Source: Chthoniobacteraceae bacterium (GTDB lineage Bacteria; Verrucomicrobiota; Verrucomicrobiia; Chthoniobacterales; Chthoniobacteraceae). Taken from it: a stretch of 64,000 nt of DNA. A program made the translations under genes and the position numbers. The stretch lies in assembly GCA_028293625.1 (NCBI GenBank), contig JAQGOL010000042.1:124001-188000 (forward strand), read 5' to 3'. The notes under the pieces were generated by a model. The model did not search any database. It was not told the DNA's origin and saw nothing but the letters and a program-made list of their open reading frames with translations. Shown piece by piece: positions 25,999-35,281 of the stretch. Every line of letters starts with the position of its first letter. The stretch's first letter is position 1.

Positions 25999-28536
25999 TT
26001 GGTTCCCTTAATAAATAAACGTGCCGGCTGCGTCTTTCTCATCGTAGCCGCCGCGTTGAAGTCGCTGGCGCAGATAGGCGACAAGGCGGGTGAACCGCAG
26101 GCTGTCCTCGTGCCCTCGGAGCTTATCCCTCTCTCGCCCGTGCTGACGGCGGCAGAAGAGCTGAAAACGTTTCAGGTCGCCCCGGGTTTCCATGTTGAAC
26201 TCGTCGCGGCTGAACCGCTCGTGGGCGATCCCGTCGCAATGGCGTTCAGCCCCGACGGCCGCCTCTGGGTGGTCGAAATGCGCGGCTACATGCCAGACCT
26301 TGAAGGGCACGGCGAAGACGCCCCGGTAGGTCGCGTGGTTGTGCTTAGCGATAAAAACGGAGACGGGCAAATGGAGACAAGCGAGGTCTTTTTGGATGGC
26401 CTCATCATGCCGCGAGCCATCACCCTGGCCTATGGCGGCGTGCTCATAGGCGCTCCTCCCATGCTCTGGTTTTGTCGCGATAATGATCATGATGGAAAAG
26501 CAGACGAAAAAATCGCCGTTGCCTCGGATTACGGCGTGCAAGTTGATCCCAACCGGCCGGAGATGGCCAATCCGGAACGCGCGCCCAACAGCCTGCTCTG
26601 GGCGCTTGATAACTGGATTTACAGCGGCGCTTACACAGCCCGCTTTAGGATGCGCGAGGGTAGATGGGAACGCGATACAACGACGTTCCGAGGGCAGTGG
26701 GGATTGAGCCAGGACGATTGGGGTCACTTCTTCTACAACTCCAATAGCGATCAGCTTCGGGCCGACGTCGTGCCGGCGCGATACCTTGGAAGAAATCCAA
26801 ACGCAGCCCGCCTCGAAGGCTGCAATGTCAATGTCGCCGCAAACCAGTTTGTCTGGCCTGCTCGAGTAAATCCCGGCATCAACCGCGGCTATCGCCCGGA
26901 AATGTTGCGCGAATTCAAACTGAAAGAATTTACTGCGGCGTGCGCACCATGGATCTATCGCGGCGACTTATTTCCCAAGGAGTTTTACGGCAACGCTTTC
27001 GTGTGCGATCCAGCCGGCAACCTGATCAAGCGGAATATTGTCGGCTCGGTGCGAGGTAGCCTGAACGCGCGCGAAGCTTACGATCATAGCGAGTTTATTG
27101 CGTCCACCGATGAGCGCTTTCGGCCGGTAAACCTGACAACCGGCCCCGATGGTGCGCTCTACATCGTCGACCTATACCGAGGTGTTATTCAGCATCGCAT
27201 TTCGCTCACCACCTATCTGCGAAACCAGATCGAGGCACGCGGCCTCGATAAACCGATTGGCCTTGGACGAATTTGGCGCGTCATGCCCAACGATCCCGGT
27301 TTAAAAACGACGACGCCGCAACCAGCTACAGCAGCCGAATGGGCCGCCCTTCTCTCGCATCCAAACAGCTGGTGGCGTGAAACCGCGCAGCGTCTCCTGA
27401 TTGAGAAAGGCCGCCCCATCATCGCAATCGAAGAGGTGGCAATCCACGGCAAACAACCGCTTGGGCGCATGCACGCGCTCTGGACACTGGATGGAATGCG
27501 GGCACTTCGCTGGCCCGTGCTTGTCAACAGCCTTGATGACCCTGATCCGCGCGTCCGGGTGGCGGCATTGCGCACCGGCGAGATCTTCCTTGAGTCCGAA
27601 TACCGTCCTGACTTGCTCGACCGGTGGATCAGTATGGCAGGCACCGAGTCTGTGCCGGAGGTGCAGTTGCAACTGGCGCTTTGCCTCGGTGAAGCACGCG
27701 ATTTCGCAGCCGACCTGGCAATGGCCAAGCTTGCCTTACACGCCGATGCAGAGTCGTTTTTTGTGGGCGCGGTTCTCTCGGGAATGGCTGGGCGCGAACT
27801 TGAACTCCTTGAAAAACTCCTTGCCGCACAGGGTCCATCCCAACCCGCGCTTTGCTTGGGACTGGCGCGCTCTGTTTTTTCAGAACGCAAGCCGGCACGA
27901 GTGGAGCGTCTCCTGGAGTTGCTTGCGGAATTGCCTCCTGAAAAAAATGCAGCGCGCATCACATTGCTTGGCGCACTAAAGGGCTCGACTAAGAAACCAG
28001 TAAAATTTTCCGCCGCGCCCGAACCTCTTGCCAAGCTAATAAAAACCATGCCCGCGGATTCACCATTAATCAGCCAGCTTATCGACATGCTAACGTGGCC
28101 CGGCCGATCCGACACGCCATTGGAAGTTCCCGTCGATCCGTTGTCCCCGGAGGAGAAAGCCCGTTTTGAAAACGGGAAATTGCTCTTTACAGGAATGTGC
28201 GCGGCCTGCCATCAACCCCACGGGCGCGGCGTGGAGGGACTCGCGCCGCCGCTGGTCGATTCCGAATGGGTCCAGGGGTCGGTTGAACGTTTGTGCAGGA
28301 TCGTACTAAACGGCGTACGCGGCCCAATCGAAGTCAATGGCGCAAGCTACTCGCTCGATATGCCCGCGATGAATTTTTTTAACAACGAACAAATCGCCGC
28401 TATTCTGACCTATGTCCGCCGGGAATGGGATCACCGGGCAGATCCGGTGAGCGCGGAAAGCGTTGCTCGGATCCGTACCGCCATTTCAACGCGCCAGGAT
28501 GCATGGACTGAAGCGGAACTACTTAAAATTCCATAA
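25999..28536 (+). CDS. PVC-type heme-binding CxxCH protein (propeller dehydrogenase plus cytochrome c)
   Basis: 845 residues from a TTG with a good ribosome site. After a signal peptide (C-V-F-L-I-V-A-A-A-L-K-S-L-A) comes the large NHL/propeller domain characteristic of Planctomycete/Verrucomicrobium membrane-bound dehydrogenases: F-Q-V-A-P-G-F-H-V-E-L-V-A-A-E-P, A-F-S-P-D-G-R-L-W-V-V-E-M-R-G-Y, and D-K-N-G-D-G-Q, which resembles a calcium loop. A HEAT-like helical middle follows. The C-terminal cytochrome c domain has C-A-A-C-H and an axial methionine candidate in D-M-P-A-M-N. It probably passes electrons from sugar oxidation at the envelope. It lies between a PQQ propeller and a Gfo/Idh/MocA protein, a frequent PVC grouping. 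Confidence 0.88.
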   Translation: MVPLINKRAGCVFLIVAAALKSLAQIGDKAGEPQAVLVPSELIPLSPVLTAAEELKTFQVAPGFHVELVAAEPLVGDPVAMAFSPDGRLWVVEMRGYMPDLEGHGEDAPVGRVVVLSDKNGDGQMETSEVFLDGLIMPRAITLAYGGVLIGAPPMLWFCRDNDHDGKADEKIAVASDYGVQVDPNRPEMANPERAPNSLLWALDNWIYSGAYTARFRMREGRWERDTTTFRGQWGLSQDDWGHFFYNSNSDQLRADVVPARYLGRNPNAARLEGCNVNVAANQFVWPARVNPGINRGYRPEMLREFKLKEFTAACAPWIYRGDLFPKEFYGNAFVCDPAGNLIKRNIVGSVRGSLNAREAYDHSEFIASTDERFRPVNLTTGPDGALYIVDLYRGVIQHRISLTTYLRNQIEARGLDKPIGLGRIWRVMPNDPGLKTTTPQPATAAEWAALLSHPNSWWRETAQRLLIEKGRPIIAIEEVAIHGKQPLGRMHALWTLDGMRALRWPVLVNSLDDPDPRVRVAALRTGEIFLESEYRPDLLDRWISMAGTESVPEVQLQLALCLGEARDFAADLAMAKLALHADAESFFVGAVLSGMAGRELELLEKLLAAQGPSQPALCLGLARSVFSERKPARVERLLELLAELPPEKNAARITLLGALKGSTKKPVKFSAAPEPLAKLIKTMPADSPLISQLIDMLTWPGRSDTPLEVPVDPLSPEEKARFENGKLLFTGMCAACHQPHGRGVEGLAPPLVDSEWVQGSVERLCRIVLNGVRGPIEVNGASYSLDMPAMNFFNNEQIAAILTYVRREWDHRADPVSAESVARIRTAISTRQDAWTEAELLKIP

Positions 28537-28571
28537 AAAATCCCAAGCTGACCTTCCTTTTTTACCGACTT

Positions 28572-29561
28572 ATGAACCTCCCCGCCGGAACCTGCAAAAT
28601 CGCCGCGCTTGCCGTTGCACTCACCTCGATGACCGCTTTTGGAGAAGATCTGAAGATTGGCATTATAGGGCTCGATACTTCGCACGTCACCGCTTTCACC
28701 AAGATACTGAACGACGCAAATGCTCCAAACCATGTGCCGGGAGCCAAAGTGGTGGCGGCATTTAAAAGCGCGAGCGCCGACATTCCATCGAGCGCCAGCC
28801 GAGTGGAAGAGTACACGGCGACATTGGAAAAAGATTTCGGAGTTAAAATAGTCGGCTCAATCGAGGAACTCTGCACGCAAGTCGATTGCATCCTGCTGGA
28901 AAGCGTTGATGGACGACCGCATCTTGAGCAAGCGCGTCCGGTGATTGCAGCTAAGAAACGGCTTTTCATCGACAAGCCATTTGCCGGCACATTGCACGAC
29001 GCTCTCGAAATCCAGCGTCTTGCCAGAGAGGCCGATCTACCCATTTTTAGTTCCTCGGCTTACCGCTATTACCCGGGTTTGGTTGAACTAAAACAGACCA
29101 ATGTCGGAGAAATCCGCGGCGCGCTCTCTTATGGCCCCGCCCACTTGGAAGAACATCACCCCGACCTCTTCTGGTATGGAATTCATCCGACCGAAGCGCT
29201 CTTTACCGTACTGGGCATGGGCTGCGAGTCGGCCGTCCGCACTCATACCGCCGACACAGATATGGTCACAGGCATCTGGAGTGGCGGGCGAACCGGTGTT
29301 CTTTATGGATTGAGGACAAAACCTTTGCCCCACAAAGTCACCGTTTTCGGCACAAACGCCTCCGCTGAACAAAAACCCGGTGGAGACGATTATGCACCGC
29401 TCGTCCGGGAGATTGTCGAGTTTTTCAAAACCGGCATTGCACCCGTATCGATTGAGGAAACCATTGAAATCTACGCGTTTATGGAGGCTGCCGATGAAAG
29501 CAAACGCCGCAATGGCCAGCCGGTAAAACTGAGCGAGGTTCTTGAAAAAGCGCGTAAATAA
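28572..29561 (+). CDS. Exported Gfo/Idh/MocA family oxidoreductase
   Basis: 329 residues with an N-terminal signal peptide (I-A-A-L-A-V-A-L-T-S-M-T-A-F-G) before the Rossmann motif I-G-I-I-G-L-D-T-S-H. The hallmark E-K-P is present as D-K-P-F. The G-I-H-P-T-E-A motif carries the histidine typical of the C-terminal domain. Exported members of this family are common in PVC bacteria and often carry tightly bound NAD(P), which lets them act outside the cytoplasm. It follows the CxxCH gene after 35 bases, so it is probably in the same transcript. The substrate is unknown. Confidence 0.85.
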   Translation: MNLPAGTCKIAALAVALTSMTAFGEDLKIGIIGLDTSHVTAFTKILNDANAPNHVPGAKVVAAFKSASADIPSSASRVEEYTATLEKDFGVKIVGSIEELCTQVDCILLESVDGRPHLEQARPVIAAKKRLFIDKPFAGTLHDALEIQRLAREADLPIFSSSAYRYYPGLVELKQTNVGEIRGALSYGPAHLEEHHPDLFWYGIHPTEALFTVLGMGCESAVRTHTADTDMVTGIWSGGRTGVLYGLRTKPLPHKVTVFGTNASAEQKPGGDDYAPLVREIVEFFKTGIAPVSIEETIEIYAFMEAADESKRRNGQPVKLSEVLEKARK

Positions 29562-29843
29562 GTAGGCAACACGCCAGCTTGGTCCCCTCGATAGACGGCG
29601 GACTTCGCTGGCGCTTTTGGCAATCAGGCGCGACTGGGCTCCGATCGCGGATGAATGTAGTCCGAACCCGCGGATCATCTCAGGCGATGGCGCTGGAGGC
29701 AATCGAGCTTATTCAAGCACTGCTAAGCCGGCCAGCGCACTTGTCACGATTTGGTATTAGAGAAAGTCTCGCCCGCGCCGTGCTTCAACAGGGCAATCGG
29801 CGTTGGAATCACAGAACGCGACACGAAAGCCAGCCAACCAACT

Positions 29844-30602
29844 ATGAAACAATTTCAGGCAGATCATTTGAGCGTCCATATTCATCCAAACCGCGAGGAG
29901 GCGGGAAAATGCGCGGCGGACGAAGCCGCTCGCGCTATTCGTGCCGCGATTGTCCGAAATGGAGCCGCCAGAATCATCCTTGCCTCCGCCCCATCACAAA
30001 ACGAATTTCTGGCCGCCCTTCGCATCCCGGAGATTATTGACTGGTCGCGCGTAACCATTTTTCACATGGACGAGTATCTCGGACTTGATGCCAATAATCA
30101 GGCCAGTTTCCGCTATTACCTTAACGAGCATCTGATTGCGCATATTACTCCCGCCCAATTCCACGCGATTCAGGGGGAAGCGGAGGAAAGCCAGGCGGAG
30201 TGCCGCCGCTATTCTGAACTACTTGCGCAAGCCCCGATCGACGTCGTTTGTCTTGGTATCGGCGAGAATGGCCATATTGCTTTCAATGACCCGCCCGTCG
30301 CCGATTTTGCGGATCCACTAGCGGTTAAAATCGTTGAATTAGATGAAGCGTGCCGACATCAGCAGGTCAACGACGGCTGTTTCCCGAATTTCCAGGCGGT
30401 CCCAAGGCACGCAATCACCCTGACGGTGCCAGCACTGATGGGCGGACGAGAAATGATTTGTGTGGTGCCCGGCATGCGAAAAGCCGCGGCCGTGCGAGCC
30501 ACGATAGAAGATCCGATCTCCACGCTCTGCCCGGCTACGGTCATCCGCCAACATACCCGGGCCCAGCTTTATCTTGATCCGGATTCCGCCAGCTATCTTT
30601 AG
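29844..30602 (+). CDS. nagB: Glucosamine-6-phosphate deaminase/isomerase (NagB-like)
   Basis: 252 residues from the ATG at 29844, which gives a normal NagB length; the frame is open to 29751. Catalytic patterns are F-H-M-D-E-Y-L-G-L (the general-base aspartate region), L-G-I-G-E-N-G-H-I-A-F-N-D-P-P and the D-P segment, with an N-terminal S-A-P-S-Q-N-E-F phosphate loop (usually T-G-x-T-P). It would convert glucosamine-6-phosphate to fructose-6-phosphate and ammonia. It stands just upstream of the isomerase gene at 30625 and the NagA-like gene at 31497, which supports amino-sugar catabolism. The altered phosphate loop means another phosphorylated amino sugar is possible. Confidence 0.82.
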   Translation: MKQFQADHLSVHIHPNREEAGKCAADEAARAIRAAIVRNGAARIILASAPSQNEFLAALRIPEIIDWSRVTIFHMDEYLGLDANNQASFRYYLNEHLIAHITPAQFHAIQGEAEESQAECRRYSELLAQAPIDVVCLGIGENGHIAFNDPPVADFADPLAVKIVELDEACRHQQVNDGCFPNFQAVPRHAITLTVPALMGGREMICVVPGMRKAAAVRATIEDPISTLCPATVIRQHTRAQLYLDPDSASYL

Positions 30603-30624
30603 CCCCATTTCCAAACCCCCACCC

Positions 30625-31500
30625 ATGCCCTTTTCTCTCGCGATTCTCACCGATGAAGTCTCCCAGGAACTTTCTGATGTTATCCGGTTTGCCAAGGAAT
30701 TTGACCTCGATGGCATTGAAGTGCGCAGCCTCTTCGGACGCGCTTTTATCGATCTAACCGCCGCCGACCTAAAAATAATTTCCGACCAAACGAGAGATGC
30801 CGGAATCCGCGTTGCCGCATGCGCCTCGCCGGTCTTTAAATGCAACCTCGACGAGCCCGCTGAAATCGCGGCTCATAAAGAACTCTTCAAGCGAAGTATC
30901 GAAGCTGCGCATATTCTTGATACCGGCTTGGTGCGGGTCTTTACATTCTTGCGCCGCTCGCATCCCGCCACGCCCGGGGATCTGGAGCACGCTGCATCCC
31001 ACTTCCATCATCTTCTCGAATTAATCCACGGGACCGGAATTCGAATTGGAGTTGAAAACGAAGCAAGCTGCATCGTCGGCTCAGGCCGTGAGATGCAGAA
31101 GTTTCTCTCACACCTTCCAGCTGATCCCCGCCTTGGTGTGGTTTGGGATCCGTGCAATGTGCTTTATCTCGATGGCAGCACCGACCCGGTATTCGATGAT
31201 TTCCCGCTCATCGCCAGCCGCGTCATTGATGTCCATGTTAAAGACGCACAGCGCGATGGCATCCGTGCCGCACAAACGTGCGTCGAACTCGGTACTGGCC
31301 AAGTCAATTTCCCCGCACAATTAACCTCACTTAGAGCGCTAAACTACTCCGGCTGGATCACGCTTGAAACCCATTGGCGCGATGTATCGCTCGACCCGGC
31401 GCTGCAGCACTTGCCAGCCGGATATGCTTTCTCCGCCAATGCCGAACCTGCCAGCCGGATCTGCATGACACATCTCCAGCGCTTTATTAATCAAAAGTGA
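30625..31500 (+). CDS. TIM-barrel sugar phosphate isomerase/epimerase family protein
   Basis: 291 residues from the ATG at 30625, 22 bases after the NagB-like stop. It has AP-endonuclease-2/xylose-isomerase-like TIM barrel features: the S-L-A-I-L-T-D-E-V start, D-G-I-E-V-R near strand 2, V-E-N-E-A-S with a metal-binding glutamate, V-W-D-P-C-N with an aspartate ligand, D-V-H-V-K-D-A with a histidine ligand, and a final glutamate in I-T-L-E-T-H-W. Metal-dependent isomerisation or epimerisation of a sugar is likely. Lying between NagB-like and NagA-like genes, it may process an uncommon amino sugar or its deaminated product. Its stop overlaps the next start as GTGA. Confidence 0.82.
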   Translation: MPFSLAILTDEVSQELSDVIRFAKEFDLDGIEVRSLFGRAFIDLTAADLKIISDQTRDAGIRVAACASPVFKCNLDEPAEIAAHKELFKRSIEAAHILDTGLVRVFTFLRRSHPATPGDLEHAASHFHHLLELIHGTGIRIGVENEASCIVGSGREMQKFLSHLPADPRLGVVWDPCNVLYLDGSTDPVFDDFPLIASRVIDVHVKDAQRDGIRAAQTCVELGTGQVNFPAQLTSLRALNYSGWITLETHWRDVSLDPALQHLPAGYAFSANAEPASRICMTHLQRFINQK

Positions 31501-32648
31501 GCGGCCCCACGCCCCCTTGCTTTCAAAGACGCATAGTTCGAGCCGCCCACTACCGAAACGGAGGAACGTGGGAGTTTGTTCTTGAGGCTGGTCGATTGGT
31601 TTCGCGCAAACGCATTCTTGCAAAGAGTGATTTGATCTTTGGGCCCGGTTTTTTTGACCTCCAATGTAACGGCTACGCCGGAATTGATTTCGCACATCCC
31701 GACACCACCCCGAATCAGATTGTCACGGCGATCAAGGCGATGCGAAAGCGCGGCTGCACCCACGTACTTCCGACACTGATTACCGCGGCACCCGAGCGAT
31801 TGGAACTTCTTTTTCGTCATCTGAACCAGGCACTTCACTCGAATGAAGACGTGCGTGGTAGCGTTCTGGGATACCATCTTGAAGGCCCCTTCATCAGTCC
31901 TATCGATGGCGCCCGCGGTGCACATCCTAAAGAACATGTGGTCCCACCCAGCCGCGTGCTTTGGCGAAGATTGCAAAATGCAGCCCAGGGAAATATCCGG
32001 CTTGTTACACTGGCGCCCGAGATTGAAGGCGCACTGCCGTTCATCCGCCAGCTGAGAAGTGAAGGTATAGTCGTTGCACTGGGGCATACTCTCGCTGGAT
32101 GCGAACAGATCGCAGCCGCCGTGAAAGCCGGGGCCGTGCTTTCAACCCATCTCGGCAATGGATGTCCGCAACAGATCCATCGCCACCAAAACCCGATTTT
32201 CGCGCAACTAGGGCAGCAGAACCTAAGTGCCAGCTTAATTGCTGATCGCATCCATCTCCCGGCGGAAGTCCTTAGCTCATTCTGGCGCGCCAAGGGGCCC
32301 GGACAGACCATTCTTGTTACCGATGCCATGGCTGCCGCTGACGCGCCACCAGGACGTTACACCCTCGGCGATCTAATTGCCGAAGTAGGCTCCGATAAAG
32401 TAGTCCGGCAATCCGGCACTGAAAATCTAGCCGGTTCAGCACTTACTATGGAAGCCGCCGTTTCCAACCTGATGAGCGCAGCGGGCGCCACCTTGTGCCA
32501 GGCCTGGGACGCGGCATCGCTCCAGCCGCGAAAACTGATGGGCAACATCAAAATACCGGGCCATTCATTTACGATAGTACGCCCCACCCGCCGCGGGTTG
32601 AGGATAATGGCCACCGTCCTCGCAAATCGAGTTGTCTTTTGCCGTTAA
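31497..32648 (+). CDS. nagA: N-acetylglucosamine-6-phosphate deacetylase (NagA-like)
   Basis: 383 residues from a GTG that overlaps the previous stop (GTGA), implying translational coupling. Amidohydrolase features are F-D-L-Q-C-N-G-Y (strand 1), metal-binding E in H-L-E-G-P-F-I-S, histidines in A-L-G-H-T and S-T-H-L-G-N-G, and the catalytic aspartate in V-T-D-A-M. The G-A-R-G-A-H segment after the glutamate loop is also typical. It removes the acetyl group from GlcNAc-6-P, feeding NagB. No kinase or PTS gene is in the block, so phosphorylated substrate must come from elsewhere, perhaps from peptidoglycan or chitin recycling. Confidence 0.85.
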   Translation: MSGPTPPCFQRRIVRAAHYRNGGTWEFVLEAGRLVSRKRILAKSDLIFGPGFFDLQCNGYAGIDFAHPDTTPNQIVTAIKAMRKRGCTHVLPTLITAAPERLELLFRHLNQALHSNEDVRGSVLGYHLEGPFISPIDGARGAHPKEHVVPPSRVLWRRLQNAAQGNIRLVTLAPEIEGALPFIRQLRSEGIVVALGHTLAGCEQIAAAVKAGAVLSTHLGNGCPQQIHRHQNPIFAQLGQQNLSASLIADRIHLPAEVLSSFWRAKGPGQTILVTDAMAAADAPPGRYTLGDLIAEVGSDKVVRQSGTENLAGSALTMEAAVSNLMSAAGATLCQAWDAASLQPRKLMGNIKIPGHSFTIVRPTRRGLRIMATVLANRVVFCR

Positions 32649-32999
32649 AGAATCGGTTTCAAGTTTTGCGCGCAGGAACGCTGCCGCACATTTAACCCTC
32701 GCCTCGACCAACGCAGGCATTGGCACTAGTTGGCGTTCAATTCAGGCGAATTGTTTACCTAAAAGAGTGCCCTTGCCGATTGGATGTATTTCGAGATCGA
32801 GAGTAACGCTCCACCGTTGCATTGCATGCCCGGACCCGGCGACAACGAAGCCCAGGCATTACGCTAAAGAGCGTAGGGTAACACCCACATGCTGCAACAT
32901 TGAGCTAAGGTCTTCATTCCCCTAAACCCAGGACGCGTCAGCGCCCGGATAAGGCGTAGTGATCCAACATCGAAGCCGATAGGCCGAACAGCGATCTAT
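32649..32999. other. 351-base gap before the Verru_Chthon cassette
   Basis: No gene is convincing. The only structure I see is a short hairpin (tacgct, loop aaag, agcgta) at 32860-32875. The gap probably holds the cassette promoter and the end of the nag transcript. Confidence 0.45.
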
Positions 33000-33851
33000 A
33001 TGAATAAACCTGAACAACGACTTGAAGGCATCGGGTTCAGTTTTAAGAGAGGTTGCGAGTTGGAACGACAAGCCTATGGATTCACAATCCTCGAACTGGT
33101 GACTGTCATTGTCATCATGCTTCTCCTGGCAGCGCTCGCAATTCCCACATTCAATTCGGTACAGGAAGCGTTTCATTTAACAAACTCCACCTCGCAAATT
33201 GCTAGTCTGCTCGAGCAGGCCCGGGCATACGCGATGGCAAACAACACGTTTGTGTGGGTCGCGTTCAAGGAAACCGATGCGGCGCAGTCTCCGACGGAAA
33301 CACCTCAACTCGACGGAATTGGCCGCATTGCAATTCTGGTGGTTGCCTCTCGCGACGGCACGCGAGGATACGACGTTCTTAATCCCGCAAAATCCTGGTC
33401 TGCCTCCTACGAAAAAACCAACGGCTCGAATTTGATAATCATCAACAAGCTCACGCGATTCGACAACCTGCATATGGCAGCGTCGCTTGGCATTACTCCG
33501 GAGAAAGGACCAATGGGATTGGAGGCCGGAAGAGAAGATGTCGGCCGCTTCTACCGGCTCGGCCATCCAGCGTGCCGATCACTTACGCCGATCAACTATC
33601 CGCTCGGTAGCAACGACAGAAATTCAGATACCCAATATCAGTTTTCAAAAGTCCTTTACTTTGATCCGCGCGGGATAGCTCGAATTCAATACGCCAGCAA
33701 TGGCGACGAGATCAAGGAATGGATGGAAATCGGGCTTGAGGCCACCCATGAAAACCTTTTGCCAAAGGAGACTCTTGATCCAAGCAGGGGGAGAAAATCG
33801 GCTGTCCAAATCGATTGCATGACCGGTTCGATTAGAATCTACACGCCGTGA
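33000..33851 (+). CDS. Verru_Chthon cassette protein D (type II pseudopilin-like)
   Basis: 283 residues from an ATG with no visible ribosome site. The prepilin motif is G27|F-T-I-L-E32, followed by a hydrophobic helix (L-V-T-V-I-V-I-M-L-L-L-A-A-L-A-I-P). An in-frame TTG at 33060 has AGAGAGG seven bases upstream and would give a 7-residue leader, more usual for prepilins, so the true start may be 33060. The rest is a pseudopilin head domain. It is first in a four-gene set (D, B, C, A) I recognise as the Verru_Chthon cassette, which recurs many times in Verrucomicrobium and Chthoniobacter genomes. The pilin or secretion role is inferred; the substrate is unknown. Confidence 0.85.
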   Translation: MNKPEQRLEGIGFSFKRGCELERQAYGFTILELVTVIVIMLLLAALAIPTFNSVQEAFHLTNSTSQIASLLEQARAYAMANNTFVWVAFKETDAAQSPTETPQLDGIGRIAILVVASRDGTRGYDVLNPAKSWSASYEKTNGSNLIIINKLTRFDNLHMAASLGITPEKGPMGLEAGREDVGRFYRLGHPACRSLTPINYPLGSNDRNSDTQYQFSKVLYFDPRGIARIQYASNGDEIKEWMEIGLEATHENLLPKETLDPSRGRKSAVQIDCMTGSIRIYTP

Positions 33852-34345
33852 ATGCGCATGCCTCAAAAGGATTCTCACTTGTGGAAGTGGCAATCGCCAC
33901 CGGTATCACAACGTTTTGTCTTCTTACATTATTTGGACTTTTACCGATTGCACTAAATCAATCGCACTACGCATCGGCCCAGACCGAGGCGGCAAACTTT
34001 GCGGCCGCGTTGAATGACGATATCCGGGCGACCCCGTTAAAACGAGCGCCCGTTTCCCCTCTCTACGGCTTCACCATTCCAGTAGCCGGCAGTCCCGATG
34101 TTACCTCGCAATCCATCTACTGGAGCAATGCGGGTGCTTTTACAAAGGTCAACGATCGCCCTGTTGGCGATGAAGTTTTCCGCGCCACCCTATGGTTCTT
34201 GGTTCCTGAACAAACCGGCATGCGAAATGCAACCATGGTTCGGATCCTAATTACGTGGCCGGCTGAAGCAGACGGCAATCCAAACGAAATCCCCTCTCAT
34301 TTCAGCGGCTCTTTCGAAGTATTGACCGCACTGGATCGAAATTAG
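33848..34345 (+). CDS. Verru_Chthon cassette protein B (pseudopilin-like)
   Basis: 165 residues, starting at a GTG that overlaps the cassette D stop (GTGA). Prepilin peptidase motif G8|F-S-L-V-E13 with a very short 8-residue leader, then a hydrophobic helix (A-I-A-T-G-I-T-T-F-C-L-L-T-L-F-G-L-L). The head domain is small. It would be processed by a PilD-type peptidase and inserted in the inner membrane as a minor pseudopilin. The peptidase and assembly ATPase are not in this window. Confidence 0.85.
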   Translation: MNAHASKGFSLVEVAIATGITTFCLLTLFGLLPIALNQSHYASAQTEAANFAAALNDDIRATPLKRAPVSPLYGFTIPVAGSPDVTSQSIYWSNAGAFTKVNDRPVGDEVFRATLWFLVPEQTGMRNATMVRILITWPAEADGNPNEIPSHFSGSFEVLTALDRN

Positions 34346-34357
34346 CGAAGCTATTGT

Positions 34358-35281
34358 ATGAACTCGAAATCCAAGTTACGTGGCTTCACCTTATTCGAGT
34401 TGCTCTTGTCGATGGCAATATTAGCGGTGCTCGTGCTCCTCATTGGGAACCTGGCAAATAACGCAACTGCCACGACGACGACCGTTCGCATGCGCTTGGA
34501 ATCTGACAATCAAGCGCGGACCGTCTTTGATCGCATGGCGCAGGATTTCTCCGGGATGCTAAAACGCAAAGACATCGATGTCGTATTTTCCAAACAGAAC
34601 GGAAACGATAAAATGTTCTTTTACAGCGAGGCACCTGCATATTACTCCAACGATCCAGTCAGCTCCAAACGTAGTCCAGTCGCACTCGTTGGTTACCGGA
34701 TTAGTGATAAATCCCAACTGCAACGTCTTGGCAAGGGACTAATCTGGAGCGATGAATCTTCCGCCGCTTCGCTCAATTTTCTTACATACCCAAGTGCCGA
34801 CATCGGCAGCCGCCCGCTGGAAGAGAGCACCATTCCAGGCCGTTGGAAGCAGTCTATTGGATCGGCACCGAACTTCGATGGAGTAGATCGCGATTACCAC
34901 ACGCTCGGCAACCAGGTCTGCCGGTTGGAGCTTTGCTTTCAGCTCAAGCCATCGGACAAAACCGTCAACACCTATTCCATAGACCCCTACTATCCCGATC
35001 ACCCGAACATCAACGGAGTCCAGGATATCGCGGCAATTATCGTTACGATCGCCGTTTTGGAAAATTCCGCTTCGTCAAGTGACTCGGAGAAATCGCGCCT
35101 CATAGCAGCGCTGCCAGACCCCCGCAACGCAGATCTCCACGGCCCCCCGCCCAAGCTGACAGCGACCCTGTGGAAACAGCTAATCACCTCTTCATTGGTC
35201 ACGCCGGAAAAAGGTCTGTCACAACGGAGTAAGTCGCGGCTGCGGATCTACGAGAGGAGCTTCAACCTTAACAATCAATGA
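34358..35281 (+). CDS. Verru_Chthon cassette protein C (pseudopilin-like)
   Basis: 307 residues, 12 bases after gene B. Prepilin motif G9|F-T-L-F-E14 followed by a hydrophobic helix (L-L-L-S-M-A-I-L-A-V-L-V-L-L-I-G). The N-terminal helix continues into a region resembling PulJ/GspJ minor pseudopilins (N-A-T-A-T-T-T-T-V-R-M-R). The head is unusually long. It most likely sits at the tip or base of a pseudopilus-like structure with proteins B and D. Its stop overlaps the start of gene A as ATGA. Confidence 0.84.
   Translation: MNSKSKLRGFTLFELLLSMAILAVLVLLIGNLANNATATTTTVRMRLESDNQARTVFDRMAQDFSGMLKRKDIDVVFSKQNGNDKMFFYSEAPAYYSNDPVSSKRSPVALVGYRISDKSQLQRLGKGLIWSDESSAASLNFLTYPSADIGSRPLEESTIPGRWKQSIGSAPNFDGVDRDYHTLGNQVCRLELCFQLKPSDKTVNTYSIDPYYPDHPNINGVQDIAAIIVTIAVLENSASSSDSEKSRLIAALPDPRNADLHGPPPKLTATLWKQLITSSLVTPEKGLSQRSKSRLRIYERSFNLNNQ

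Noticed and set aside
29579-30040. Open frame before and across the NagB-like gene
   Set aside because: It overlaps a clear NagB coding region in another frame, and the unique part (29579-29843) has no recognisable motif.
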